Positions 8,809 to 18,252 are shown, numbered from the stretch's first letter. The stretch: DNA of 36,968 bases from Porphyromonadaceae bacterium UBA7203 (GCA_002490725.1 DKUN01000017.1:149895-186862), one strand, 5' to 3'. The notes: generated by a model not told the origin, from the letters alone. Program-made: numbers and translations.

Positions 8809-9722
8809 AATTTCCCGCACCCCTGAAGCCCGACCGCATAGTCGAGTTCATGGTTCCCGACACCGTGACGGCCGACGCGCCCGAACAGCTCCTGCCCTTC
8901 CTTGCAGCTATGCTTCCGGAATTGAAGCGTACGGCACTCAAGCAGATGCTTGCCCACCGCCAGGTGAGGGTCGAGGGTAACATCGTGGCCCAGGCAACCC
9001 GCCCGCTCGAAGCCGGCGAGAAAATCGAGGTCAACCTCACGCGCGAATTCCGCGAGTTCTATCACCGCCGCCTGCGCATTGTTCATGAAGACGACTCGAT
9101 TATCGTTGTCCACAAAGGCTACGGCCTGCTGTCGATGGCCGACGACACGAAGCGTAATCAGGAAACCGCCTATTCGATTCTGCGCGACTATTTGAAGAAG
9201 GATCATCCCGACAATAAGCTCTTCATCGTTCACCGCCTTGACCGCGACACGTCAGGGCTGATGCTCTTTGCCAAGACCGTCGAGGCCAAGGAGGCGCTGC
9301 AATATAACTGGAACAACATGGTGCTTGAGCGCAAGTATCTCTGCGTTGTCGAGGGTGAGCCCGAGCAGGCCGAAGGCACGGTCAGAAGCTATCTGCTCGA
9401 AAACTCGCGCCACGAGGTCTACTCCATGCCCGACGATTCCAAGGGAGGCAAGCTTGCCGTCACCCGTTATCGCATTTTGGCGTCGCGCGGAGGCTATTCG
9501 CTGGTGGAGTGTGAACTGGATACGGGTCGCAAAAATCAGATTCGCGTGCACATGAAACTGCTCGGCACCCCCATCAGCGGCGACAGGCGTTATGGCGGCC
9601 ATCCGTCGCCGATACACCGCATGGCGCTCCACGCCCAGTCGCTCAAATTCGTGCACCCTGTCACGCGCCGGGCTCTTGCGTTCACAACCCCCGTGCCCGC
9701 ATCGTTCCGTTCGCTTGTCTGA
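8805..9722 (+). CDS. RluA-family pseudouridine synthase
   Basis: A 305-residue RNA pseudouridine synthase that isomerises uridine in rRNA or tRNA. An N-terminal S4-like RNA-binding domain (about 38-86, LKQMLAHRQVRVEG) precedes the catalytic domain. The RluA signature HRLDRDTSGLML places the catalytic Asp at about residue 146. Other family motifs are IVVHKGYGLLS (about 99-109), the ELDTGRKNQIRVHM block (about 237-250) and HALQ-like LHAQSLKF near the end. The exact target (RluC-, RluD- or TruC-like) cannot be told from sequence alone. It is co-transcribed with topA (ATGA overlap), and a bidirectional hairpin terminator follows. Confidence 0.93.
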   Translation: MKFPAPLKPDRIVEFMVPDTVTADAPEQLLPFLAAMLPELKRTALKQMLAHRQVRVEGNIVAQATRPLEAGEKIEVNLTREFREFYHRRLRIVHEDDSIIVVHKGYGLLSMADDTKRNQETAYSILRDYLKKDHPDNKLFIVHRLDRDTSGLMLFAKTVEAKEALQYNWNNMVLERKYLCVVEGEPEQAEGTVRSYLLENSRHEVYSMPDDSKGGKLAVTRYRILASRGGYSLVECELDTGRKNQIRVHMKLLGTPISGDRRYGGHPSPIHRMALHAQSLKFVHPVTRRALAFTTPVPASFRSLV

Positions 9723-9752
9723 ACTCTGCCGATTATCTGACATAAAAATTTT

Positions 9753-9793
9753 ACAAGGGCCCCGGTCGAGAATCATTCTCGCGAGGCCCTTGT
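9753..9793. terminator. Bidirectional terminator between convergent genes
   Basis: ACAAGGGCC (9753-9761) pairs perfectly with GGCCCTTGT (9785-9793); a second stem CGAGAAT/ATTCTCG (9767-9773/9775-9781) lies inside. It lies between the rightward pseudouridine synthase gene and the leftward efflux operon. The minus-strand tail contains TTTTT. Confidence 0.8.
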
Positions 9794-9817
9794 CGGTTCG
9801 GCTCCGGCGCAAGCCGC

Positions 9818-10975
9818 TCAGCGTTCAAGGCGTGTCAGCAATGTGTGGTAGGCAAGCAGCCTGCCGAGATAGTCAAGGCGTGCCTCAAGGTAGAAGTTGA
9901 GTTCCGAAAAATAGTCGATATATGAAATCTGGCCTCCGTCGAGCGAGCGTTTGAGCAGGTGGGGATAATCGGCACCGAACGCCTCTTTATAATCCTCGAT
10001 GAGCTTGGCCGTTGATTCGGCGGCCTTGTGTGAGGCGGCAATGTCGGTGCGGCGATCGCGCATGGCCTGTTCGGCCTGCAGTTCCTTGGCCCGTGCCTGC
10101 CATTTTGCAGCCTCGGCACGCGGCTTGGCGGAATATTGGGGCAGGCGCAGGCCGAGGCTGAAGCCGTGAAAGTGTTCGAGCCCCTCGCGCTCAAACGCGT
10201 AGCCGAGCGAAAAGCCCGGATAGAGCCCTAAGCGCTCAACCCCGGCGTCGAGCACGTCGGTGGCGGCTTCGGCCTTCAGCGCCTCTGCGTCGGGATTATC
10301 GATTGCCAGATAGTGGGCCAGCGGTTTCAGTGTCGCCGCCGGATATTCGTTCAGGTCGGCCACACCGCCGGGCAACTGGCCGCCGTTGAGCGCCGCTATC
10401 GAGCCGAGCGTGGCCGAGCGTTCGTTTTCGGCATCGGCGAGTTGCTGCTTCATTGCTATCTCCGACAGGGAGACCTTGCGGTGGTCGAGCTCGGTGATTT
10501 CGCCGTGGGCGAGCATCAGGTGCATGGCATTATGGAGAGAGTCGAGGTTGCTGACAATCTTACCAAGCATGTCGCACCGCAGATTGGCGTCGACCAGCGC
10601 GCAGAGCAGGGTGCGGGCCTCCAGGGCCGTTGCGCGTTCGGTGGCCCGGATGCGTGCCTCGAGAGCCTGTTCAGCGCTCTTGGCCGCGCGACGGCGCGCG
10701 CGGTAAACGCCGGGCCAGTCAAAACTCTGGCTGACTTCGAGGCCGAGTTTGGTTTCGTCGTTGTCGACCGACCATTTGTAGTCAAAGCCGATTTCGGTGG
10801 CCTCGAGGCGATTATCGGCCACTCGGGCCATTACTTCCGACCTCATGGCGGCGCGGTCGGCCTTGAGGGCCGTATTGTTTGACAGAATTTCAGTTACGTA
10901 TGGTTCAAAGTTCTGCGCTTGAGCAACCGGATGCAGTGTCGCCGCTGCCAGAATCATAATCAGGATTGGTTTCAT
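9818..10975 (-). CDS. TolC-family outer-membrane efflux channel (RND system)
   Basis: The outer-membrane channel of the tripartite pump encoded just upstream. The 385-residue product has a signal peptide (residues 1-20, ending in AQA) and long, Ala/Glu/Arg-rich heptad-like helices forming the two repeated coiled-coil halves of the TolC fold. It is shorter than TolC or CusC (about 420-490), as is common for Bacteroidetes CusC/CzcC-like proteins. Its start overlaps the stop of the pump gene by one base (TAATG), a strong sign of translational coupling. The conserved C-terminal part with GQISYIDYFSELNFY resembles the OEP end region where channels pack. The transported substrate is inferred from the adaptor (see there). 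Confidence 0.87.
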   Translation of the reverse strand: MKPILIMILAAATLHPVAQAQNFEPYVTEILSNNTALKADRAAMRSEVMARVADNRLEATEIGFDYKWSVDNDETKLGLEVSQSFDWPGVYRARRRAAKSAEQALEARIRATERATALEARTLLCALVDANLRCDMLGKIVSNLDSLHNAMHLMLAHGEITELDHRKVSLSEIAMKQQLADAENERSATLGSIAALNGGQLPGGVADLNEYPAATLKPLAHYLAIDNPDAEALKAEAATDVLDAGVERLGLYPGFSLGYAFEREGLEHFHGFSLGLRLPQYSAKPRAEAAKWQARAKELQAEQAMRDRRTDIAASHKAAESTAKLIEDYKEAFGADYPHLLKRSLDGGQISYIDYFSELNFYLEARLDYLGRLLAYHTLLTRLER

Positions 10976-13900
10976 TATTTGTTCTTGTGGGTATATATAA
11001 GCGTGTATATGACCGGTATGACATATATGTTGAGCACGGTCGACGACAGCAGGCCGCCGAGAATGACTATGGCCATGGGCGACTGGATTTCATTGCCGGG
11101 CGCATGGCCGTTAATGGCCAGCGGAAGCAGCGCCAGGGCCGATGTCAGCGCTGTCATGACAATGGGGAGCAGGCGGTCGACCGAACCTGTGCTGACGCGT
11201 TGGCCGGCGTCAAGGCCTTCGTCGCGCAGGGCGTTGTAGCGGCTCATCAGCAGCATGCCGTTGCGGGTCGAGATGCCCATCAGCGATATGAACCCGATAA
11301 TGGCCGGGATGTTGACCTCGCCGCCGCACGCCGCAAGCATGAATATACCGCCGATCAGAGCCAGAGGCATGTTGACGAGAATCATCAGTGCCTGGGTCTT
11401 GGAGCGGAACTCGCCGTAGAGCAACATCATGATTATGAGAATTGCCACTATGGTGGCAAGCATCAGAGTGCGCGATGCCGCCTCGCTGTTTTCAAACTGG
11501 CCGCCGTATTGCACATAGTAGTCGGCCGGCAGTTCTACGTCCTCGCTGACGCGGCGGCGTATTTCCTCGACCGTGGTCTTGAGGTCGCGGCCGGCAACGT
11601 TGGCCGAAATGACGATGCGGCGCTTCACGTTCTCGCGGTTGATTGAGTTGGGGCCGGCGGTCGATATGATTTCCGCTACCTGCTCGAGCGGCACAGTGCC
11701 TGCCGGGGTCGATACCGGCAGAGAGCCGAGCGAGGCGAGCGAGGCGCGTGCCTTGGGGTCGAGAATGACGGTGAGGTCATAGGGGAAGTCGCCGTCGTAG
11801 ACGCGGCTCACCTTTTCGCCGGCCATGGCGGCAGAAATGTAGCGGCGGAAGTCGGCCAGCGACAGCCCCAGGCGCGTCAGTTCCGCGCGGCGCGGGCGAA
11901 TCAGCAGCTCGGGGCGCTCGACCTGCTGCTCGATGTTGAGGTCAACAACGCCGTCAACCTCGGCCGCCGCGCTCTTGATTTTGTTGCCGAGGCGGTAAAG
12001 TGTGGGCAGGTCGGAGCCGAATAGCTTGATGGCTATCTGGCTCTCGGTTCCTGACAGCATGGCGTCGATGCGGTGAGAAATAGGCTGGCCGATTTCGACG
12101 TTCACGCCCGGCATGGCTGTCAGTCGGGCCCTGATTTCGGCCTCGACTTCGGCGCGCGGCCGGTCGGCGAGCGTGTAGGGCACCTCGAGTTCGCTGACGT
12201 TGACGTTCAGCGAGTGCTCGTCGAGTTCGGCGCGCCCGGTCTTGCGGGCCACACCCCTGACCTCGGGGCTCTCCATTATCAGGCGTTCGGCTTCACGGCC
12301 GATTTTGTCGCTCTCTTCGAGCGATACTCCCGGCAGCGTGGCTACATTGATGGTGAACGAGCCCTCGTTGAAGCGGGGCAGAAAGCCTCCGCCCAGGGTG
12401 AAAAAGGTTGCCAGGGCGCCGGCAAAGAGCAATATTGTTGACGCAATGACGGCGCGCGGGTGGCGCAGCGCCGCGGCGAGCGAGCGCGAATAGGCGGCAC
12501 GGAGCTTGCGCGAGGCCCACGGTTCGCGGCTGTCGGCCTTGTTGTCGGGCAGATAGCTGCACAGCACCGGGGTAAGCGTCAGCGCTACGACGGTGCTGGC
12601 CACCAGGGCCACTATGAACGCCACGCCAAGCGGAATCAGCAGTCGCCCTTCGACTCCGCTGAGGAAAAAGAGCGGCAGGAAGCTGGCTATGATGACGAGC
12701 GACGAGTTGAAAATCGGCATGCGCACTTCGGTCGACGCGTGGTAAACGACCTCGCGCACCGGCTTCCGCTCGTCCTTGGGCAGGGTCCGGTTCTGGCGCA
12801 GGCGCTTGTAAACGTTTTCAACGTCGACAATGGCGTCGTCGACCAGCGAGCCGATGGCTATGGCTATGCCGCCGAGACTCATCGTGTTGATGGTGAAGCC
12901 AAACAGATGGAGAATGAGCAGCGTAACGAAGATGCTCATCGGAAGGGCCACGAGCGAAATCAGTGTGGTGCGCAGGTTCATCAGGAAGAAGAACAGCACT
13001 ATGGCCACAAAGATGCCGCCCTCAAGCAGAGTCCGCTGAAGGTTGGATATGCTGGTGGCAATGAAGTCGGCCTGACGGAAAATGTCGGTGTGCATCCTGA
13101 CTCCGGCCGGCAGCGACTGCTGCAGGTCGGCGAGCTCATGGTCAATGCGCTCGGTCAGGCCTATGGTGCCGGCTCCGGGCTGCTTGGTGACGGTGATTAT
13201 GACGGCCGGATTGCCGTTGACCGACGCCGCGCCGATGCGCGGTTCGGCGCCTCCGGTTCTGACTGTGGCCACGTGGCCCACAGTCAGGCCTCCGCCTATG
13301 GGCGAGGCTGCGATTTCCGACGGGTCGGCCGTATTGATGTCGGCGCGCACAAGGTATTCGTTGCCGTAGTCATAGACCACGCCTCCCGACGCGTTATCGT
13401 TGATTGTCGAGGTGGCGTCAAGCAGTGAACCGAGGTCTACCCCGTAGACCTTCATCTTGGCCGGGTCGAGCAGAATCTGCAATTCGCGGGCGTCGCCGCC
13501 GATTACGCTGACCGACGACACTCCGCCGAGCGAGAGCAGGCGAGGCCTGATGACCCGGTCGGCCAGGGTGCGCAGCTCCATCATCGACGTCGAATCGCCG
13601 TCGGCGGTCAGACCTATTATTATCATTTCGCCGAGAATCGACGCCTGGGGACCGAGCACGGGCGCGTTGACTCCGGCCGGCATATCCTCGGCCACTGCGG
13701 CCAGACGCTCGCTGACCATCTGGCGAGCCAGATAAACGTCGGTGTCCCAGTCAAATTCGACCCATACCACCGAAAATCCGGGCGATGACGTGGAGCGCAC
13801 GCGGCGGATGCCGGTGGCGCCGTTTACGGCGGCTTCGATCGGATAGCTGACTTCGCGCTCCACCTCCTCGGGGGCCAGGCCGGGAGCTTCGGTCATGACG

Positions 13901-14043
13901 ACTACCGTCGGAGCCGTCAGGTCAGGAAAGATGTCGACCTCGGTCGAGGTTAACGACCAGATGCCTGCCATAAGTATCATGGCGCTGAGCATCAGCACCA
14001 CCAGCCTGTTAGCCAGCGATGAGTGAATGATTCGGTTGAGCAT
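10975..14043 (-). CDS. RND efflux pump, inner-membrane subunit (CusA/CzcA-like)
   Basis: A 1022-residue proton-driven RND transporter with 12 predicted membrane helices. It opens with one helix, then the periplasmic porter sequence TSTEVDIFPDLTAPTVVVMTEAPG, characteristic of heavy-metal (HME) type pumps rather than AcrB. In the fourth helix the acidic relay motif IGSLVDDAIVDVENVYKRL corresponds to the HME VDGAxVxVEN motif, with a second Asp in place of Gly. A further HME-like feature is the second half's GGEVNIPAIIGFISLMGISTRNGMLL. It overlaps the adaptor gene by one base (TGATG) and the channel gene by one base. Likely cargo is a metal cation; drug or bile-compound export cannot be excluded. 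Confidence 0.92.
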   Translation of the reverse strand: MLNRIIHSSLANRLVVLMLSAMILMAGIWSLTSTEVDIFPDLTAPTVVVMTEAPGLAPEEVEREVSYPIEAAVNGATGIRRVRSTSSPGFSVVWVEFDWDTDVYLARQMVSERLAAVAEDMPAGVNAPVLGPQASILGEMIIIGLTADGDSTSMMELRTLADRVIRPRLLSLGGVSSVSVIGGDARELQILLDPAKMKVYGVDLGSLLDATSTINDNASGGVVYDYGNEYLVRADINTADPSEIAASPIGGGLTVGHVATVRTGGAEPRIGAASVNGNPAVIITVTKQPGAGTIGLTERIDHELADLQQSLPAGVRMHTDIFRQADFIATSISNLQRTLLEGGIFVAIVLFFFLMNLRTTLISLVALPMSIFVTLLILHLFGFTINTMSLGGIAIAIGSLVDDAIVDVENVYKRLRQNRTLPKDERKPVREVVYHASTEVRMPIFNSSLVIIASFLPLFFLSGVEGRLLIPLGVAFIVALVASTVVALTLTPVLCSYLPDNKADSREPWASRKLRAAYSRSLAAALRHPRAVIASTILLFAGALATFFTLGGGFLPRFNEGSFTINVATLPGVSLEESDKIGREAERLIMESPEVRGVARKTGRAELDEHSLNVNVSELEVPYTLADRPRAEVEAEIRARLTAMPGVNVEIGQPISHRIDAMLSGTESQIAIKLFGSDLPTLYRLGNKIKSAAAEVDGVVDLNIEQQVERPELLIRPRRAELTRLGLSLADFRRYISAAMAGEKVSRVYDGDFPYDLTVILDPKARASLASLGSLPVSTPAGTVPLEQVAEIISTAGPNSINRENVKRRIVISANVAGRDLKTTVEEIRRRVSEDVELPADYYVQYGGQFENSEAASRTLMLATIVAILIIMMLLYGEFRSKTQALMILVNMPLALIGGIFMLAACGGEVNIPAIIGFISLMGISTRNGMLLMSRYNALRDEGLDAGQRVSTGSVDRLLPIVMTALTSALALLPLAINGHAPGNEIQSPMAIVILGGLLSSTVLNIYVIPVIYTLIYTHKNK

Positions 14044-15140
14044 CAGTGATTATGGGAATGACCTTCGGGCACGGCGCCGCTGCTTTCGGCCAGGCGCACG
14101 GTCATGGCGCCCTTGACCACGACAGGCTCGCCGCCGCTGAGTCCCGAGGTGATTTCAACACGGCGGCCGTCTGAGTCGCCGAGCGTTACTGGAGTTTTTA
14201 CATAATGGCCGTGCGAGTGCATGATGTAGACAAAATACTCGCCCTGCTGCTCGCTGATGGCCTCCTTGGGCAGCGAAATGACGTCGCGTCGCGTCGTGCC
14301 GAGCAGGTAAACGTCGGCACCCGAACCGGGGGCTATGCGTCCGTCGCCGCTGAAGGTGAAGTAAACGCATGCATATCCGTTCTCGGCGCTGACGCCCGAC
14401 TTGGTGCCGCCGTGTTCGCTGAGGGTGAAGTCGCCTATGCGGGCGTCGGTCACCTCGGCCAGGCTCTTGTAGAGTTCGGCCGCCACTTCGGCATGGAGCG
14501 TGAGCCGGTTGTCGGCAGCCACGGTCGCTATCGGGTCGCCGGCCTGCACATATGCGCCGTCGGAGGCTGTTATCTGCGTAATCACGCCGCTGATGGGCGA
14601 GTAGACGCGTCCGCCCGTAGCCGCAGGCGAATAGGCCGCCTTGGCCGCTTCGTAGGCCGCCACGGCCGCGTTATAGGTCGCTGCGGTGACCAGGCGCTCT
14701 TTGTAGAGCGGGGTCAGGCGCTCAACTTCGCGGCGGGCGGCGTCGAGATTGGCTTTGGCGGCGCGGTTGTTGTCGCCGCCGCTCACTGCCGACGGGTCGA
14801 TTGACGCAAGCTGTGCGTTGCGGGCCACCTGCGAGCCGGCCGAGATGCCGCGGTTGAGGCGCACAATGCCGGCCGTCGGGGCGGTGGCTGTGGTTGCGTC
14901 GGCGGCCGAGCGCTCAATGATGCCCGATGCGTGAATCACGGTTGCGAAATCGCCGGAGCGCACCGTGTCGACCTCAACTCCGAAGCGTTCAGCCTGCTCG
15001 TGGGGCAACTCAATGAGCTCGTCGTCGTGGTCGTGGTGGTCGGCCTCGGCCGTTTCGGTTGATTCGTTGTGATGGTGACCGCCACATGCGGTCATAGCCA
15101 TGGCCAGAGCCAGAGCGGTTATGGTCAGTGACTTATTCAT
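14043..15140 (-). CDS. RND periplasmic adaptor lipoprotein, His-rich
   Basis: The membrane-fusion subunit that links the RND pump to its outer-membrane channel. The 365-residue product is a lipoprotein (lipobox around AMTAC, Cys19). Directly after the Cys is a His/Asp/Glu-rich stretch (GGHHHNE... DHHDHDDE, about 20-42), and the protein ends with GHSHNH; such His clusters are known for metal binding in CusB/CzcB relatives. A biotinyl-lipoyl-like domain with an internal helical hairpin (about 75-190: GSQVARNAQLASID... YSPISGVITQI) and a beta-barrel domain follow. The gene overlaps the upstream lipoprotein gene by 4 bases. The metal-export role is inferred from the His clusters and the HME-type pump. 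Confidence 0.9.
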   Translation of the reverse strand: MNKSLTITALALAMAMTACGGHHHNESTETAEADHHDHDDELIELPHEQAERFGVEVDTVRSGDFATVIHASGIIERSAADATTATAPTAGIVRLNRGISAGSQVARNAQLASIDPSAVSGGDNNRAAKANLDAARREVERLTPLYKERLVTAATYNAAVAAYEAAKAAYSPAATGGRVYSPISGVITQITASDGAYVQAGDPIATVAADNRLTLHAEVAAELYKSLAEVTDARIGDFTLSEHGGTKSGVSAENGYACVYFTFSGDGRIAPGSGADVYLLGTTRRDVISLPKEAISEQQGEYFVYIMHSHGHYVKTPVTLGDSDGRRVEITSGLSGGEPVVVKGAMTVRLAESSGAVPEGHSHNH

Positions 15141-15967
15141 TGCTGTTCGGTGCGTGCCGCCTGGTCGCGTGCAAGTTGGAGTTTGGCTTTGAGTTGTTCA
15201 AGTCGCTTCATGCCCGAGCCGAGAGTCTGCATGGCCTGGCTGAGGCGATAAGTGTCGGCCATGGCGTGAATATCCCTGGCGCTGAGGGTTGCCGACGCGT
15301 TTTTCTTGCCGCCGGTAAATTCGAGTTTGACAGGTCCGCGGCCGTCGACCTGAACGGCAAATACGCCGAGCGTATCGGCGGCTGCCGACGGGAAGCGCAC
15401 GCTCTCGCGCAGCAGGCGGTCGGTGGCGTCATATTTCACATGGCCTGAGGTCACGCTGACGCCGCCGGTCGAGAGGCGCAGCATGGTGTGGTGTGCGGAA
15501 TTGCCGGCCAGCGAGCTGATAACGTAGAACTCGCCCGAAGGACTCAGGCGGGCAACTGCGGTGTTCTTTTCGCGCCAGTTCGCGGGTACGTCTTTATGAA
15601 TCAGATATGGTTCAAGAATCTCTTCGCTGCGCTCAACTGCCTTGAAGTATCCGCGCAGCGAGTCGGCCATAGCCGACGAATATTGCATCAGGGCCGAGAG
15701 GTCGGCAATTTCCTGCTCGGTTTTGCGCTCCATGATTCTGGGGCGCAGCGCCAGGGCGGCCCGGCCGGCTTCAATCTGTTTTGGATAGGTTGCGCTGAGC
15801 GAGTCGAGCAGCTCCTCGGCGCGGGTGAACTCTCCGCGGTTGAGCGAGGCCGACGCCTCGGCCACAATCGCGTCGGCGGCGTCGCGTTCGCTGTTGTCGC
15901 CGCTGCATGAGGCCATCAGCAGGGCGGCTGCGGCCGGAATGAGTAGTTTACTTGCTTCTTTCAACAT
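15137..15967 (-). CDS. Lipoprotein of unknown function in the relA-efflux chain
   Basis: A 276-residue predicted lipoprotein: signal peptide with LLMASC, Cys20. The N-terminal half is helical and resembles a TPR-like repeat (EASASLNRGEFTRAEELLDSL, about 36-56, then a YPKQIEAGR turn). The rest mixes short strands and helices, with a Lys/Gln/Ala-rich coiled C terminus (about 250-276). I do not recognise a named family. It begins inside the last 20 bases of relA and its end overlaps the adaptor gene by 4 bases, so it is translated between a stress-signalling enzyme and the pump. It may be an extra periplasmic component of the efflux system, but nothing in the sequence proves it. Confidence 0.8.
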   Translation of the reverse strand: MLKEASKLLIPAAAALLMASCSGDNSERDAADAIVAEASASLNRGEFTRAEELLDSLSATYPKQIEAGRAALALRPRIMERKTEQEIADLSALMQYSSAMADSLRGYFKAVERSEEILEPYLIHKDVPANWREKNTAVARLSPSGEFYVISSLAGNSAHHTMLRLSTGGVSVTSGHVKYDATDRLLRESVRFPSAAADTLGVFAVQVDGRGPVKLEFTGGKKNASATLSARDIHAMADTYRLSQAMQTLGSGMKRLEQLKAKLQLARDQAARTEQQ

Positions 15968-18170
15968 TTTTTACGCCTTTGATGGTTTTTATTTTACGAA
16001 TCAGAGCGGCCAGCGCGGCTGTCGAGTTGACGCCCACGGTCAGAGTGCCGCGAAATAGGCCGTCGTTCGAGTCGATAGTGATGTTGCGCAGCTGAATGTC
16101 GCGCTCTTTGTTTATAATCGAAGTAATGTTAGTCACGATGCCGATATCGTCGACACCCATAACCGAAATCGAGGCCGGAAACGCCGTGTCGTTCGAGCCG
16201 CTCCAACGCGTGGTGATGATGCGATAGGGGTAGCGTTCGCGAATGTTGGTGGCGTTGGGGCAGTCGATGCGGTGCACTTTCACGACGCCGTCGGACGAGA
16301 TGAACCCGAACACGTCGTCGCCGTAAATCGGGTTGCAGCAGCGCGCCAGCTTATAGTTCATGCCTTTTAGTGCCGCCGAGCCGATAACCAATACGTCGCT
16401 CGAGCCGTGGCGCTCGTGGCGCTCGTCGTCGGTGGTGGGGGCGAGCACGAAGTTTTCGGCCGAACGCTTGTCGTCAACGGGCAGTTCGTCGGGAGTCGAG
16501 AACTCTATATATTGTTCGAGCACACGGTTGGCGTCGAGTTCCTCAACTCCTATGGCGGCGAAGAAGTCGGTCACCGTCTTGTAGCCGGCCTTTTTGATAA
16601 AGCGCATGAGTGTCGGTTCGTCGAGCTCCAGCTTGCGGTTCTTGGCGCGACGGTCAAGGGTTTCGCGACCAAGGGCCGCATGGCGGTTCTGGGCCTCGTT
16701 GAGCACCTGACGGATTTTGGTACGCGCCTTTGAGGTAACCACGAATTGCAGCCAGTCGCGCGTGGGCGCCTGCTGCGACGACGTGTTGATTTCGACCGTG
16801 TCGCCGCTTTGCAGCCGGTGGTTGATTTTGCGGTTTTTGCCGTTGATGCGTCCGCCGGTGCACTGACATCCCAGTTTCGTGTGAATCGAGAAGGCGAAGT
16901 CGAGCACTGTGGCCCCCTTGGGTAGCCGGTGCAGGTCGCCGCGCGGAGTGAACACGAACACCTCGTCGGAGTATATGTCCATGCTCATGTTCTTCATCAG
17001 CTCGAGCGGTCCGGAGTCGGCGGTCTCGAGAATGTCGCGGATGTTGTTCATCCACTGGTCAAGCCCGTTTTCGCCCTTTAGCCCCTTGTAGCGCCAGTGG
17101 GCGGCGAGGCCCTTCTCGGCCACCAGGTCCATCCGGCGGGTACGTATCTGCACTTCGACCCATCGCTCCTGGGGGCCCGCCACGGTGATGTGGAGACTCT
17201 CGTAGCCGTTGGTCTTCGGAATCGAAATCCAGTCCTTCATGCGGGCCGGATTGGGCCGATACATATCGGTTACCACCGAGTATGCGAGCCAGCAGTCGGC
17301 CTTTTCGCGCTCGGGCGGAGTGTCGATAATGACGCGGATGGCAAAGAGGTCATAAATGTGGTCGAGGTCGTTGTGTTGTTTCTGAATCTTGTTCCAGATC
17401 GACGATATTGACTTTGTGCGCCCCTTGATGTCAAACTTCAGTCCGGCAGCCTCAAGGCGAGCCTTTACCGGCGCGATGAAGTCGGCAATGTAGGCGTCGC
17501 GCGCAGCCTTGCGCTGGTTCAGGTCGTGGGCAATGCGGGTGTAGACCTCGCGGTTCGAATACTTGAGGCTCAGATCCTCGAGCTCGCCCTTGATTGCATA
17601 TAGACCCAGGCGGTGGGCCAGCGGCGCATAGAGATAGCGCGACTCGGCGGCCACGCGGCGCACTCCCTCCTCGTCGGGATGGTGGTTAATGGAGCGCATC
17701 AGCTGCAGGCGTTCAACTATCGCCGTGATGATGACCCTGATGTCTTGGGCAAAGGTCAGCAGCAAATTGCGGAAGTTCTCGTCCTGAACCGACGCGGTGC
17801 GCTCATAGAGCGAGTCTACCTTGCAGAATCCGTTGACCAGCTTGGCCACGTCGGGTCCCCAGTCGGCTCCGATGCGTTCGGCCGACACAAAGCCGCTTTC
17901 GACCAGAGGCGCCAGCAGCAGCGATGTCGCCATAGAGCGGTCGGGACTCAGCGCCGACGCCATGAGTTCCACGGTCTGCAGGCGATGGAGCAGCAGGTTG
18001 AATCCGAAGTGGTCGCGGCCATAATGACCTTCGGCCACACCCTCGGCAAGCAACCGGCGCAGACGGCGGCTGTCGTCGGGCATCATGACGGCGTCATAAG
18101 CCTTGCGCACGCGACGGTATAGCGGCGCCAGATTCTCTCTTTCGGCAGGTGTGAAATACACGTTTTCCAT
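15948..18170 (-). CDS. relA: RelA/SpoT-family (p)ppGpp synthetase, hydrolase domain degenerate
   Basis: Makes the alarmone (p)ppGpp in the stringent response. The 740-residue protein has the full long-RSH layout: HD-like domain (about 20-180), synthetase (about 215-370), TGS (about 395-460), a zinc-finger/RIS region (CCNPIYGDDVFG, then VHRIDCPN) and a C-terminal ACT domain. The HDxxED metal-binding motif of active hydrolases is missing (residues about 80-92 read LLLAPLVESG), so ppGpp breakdown is unlikely. The synthetase keeps the GRTKSISSIW and PKTNGYESLH segments; the residues before it read RMKD (310-313), the RxKD class rather than RelA's ExDD. The start at 18170 follows a -7 box by 9 bases. 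Its 3' end overlaps the next gene by 20 bases. Confidence 0.93.
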   Translation of the reverse strand: MENVYFTPAERENLAPLYRRVRKAYDAVMMPDDSRRLRRLLAEGVAEGHYGRDHFGFNLLLHRLQTVELMASALSPDRSMATSLLLAPLVESGFVSAERIGADWGPDVAKLVNGFCKVDSLYERTASVQDENFRNLLLTFAQDIRVIITAIVERLQLMRSINHHPDEEGVRRVAAESRYLYAPLAHRLGLYAIKGELEDLSLKYSNREVYTRIAHDLNQRKAARDAYIADFIAPVKARLEAAGLKFDIKGRTKSISSIWNKIQKQHNDLDHIYDLFAIRVIIDTPPEREKADCWLAYSVVTDMYRPNPARMKDWISIPKTNGYESLHITVAGPQERWVEVQIRTRRMDLVAEKGLAAHWRYKGLKGENGLDQWMNNIRDILETADSGPLELMKNMSMDIYSDEVFVFTPRGDLHRLPKGATVLDFAFSIHTKLGCQCTGGRINGKNRKINHRLQSGDTVEINTSSQQAPTRDWLQFVVTSKARTKIRQVLNEAQNRHAALGRETLDRRAKNRKLELDEPTLMRFIKKAGYKTVTDFFAAIGVEELDANRVLEQYIEFSTPDELPVDDKRSAENFVLAPTTDDERHERHGSSDVLVIGSAALKGMNYKLARCCNPIYGDDVFGFISSDGVVKVHRIDCPNATNIRERYPYRIITTRWSGSNDTAFPASISVMGVDDIGIVTNITSIINKERDIQLRNITIDSNDGLFRGTLTVGVNSTAALAALIRKIKTIKGVKNVERSK

Positions 18171-18179
18171 ATTCAACTG

Positions 18180-18187
18180 CAAAGATA
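18180..18187 (-). promoter_or_regulatory. -7 box of relA
   Basis: TATCTTTG on the minus strand fits TAnnTTTG and lies 9 bases before the relA start codon, so the leader would be very short. No exact -33 TTTG is seen at 19 bases. Confidence 0.5.
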
Positions 18188-18252
18188 ACAATTTTTTTCT
18201 GCAACCCTGTTGCATTCCGCCAAATATGCGCTTCGGATGGGGCGGGTCAGCC

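Noticed and set aside
12460..13428. 322-residue rightward frame in the RND pump gene
   Set aside because: Antisense shadow of a pump gene with full-length conserved motifs.
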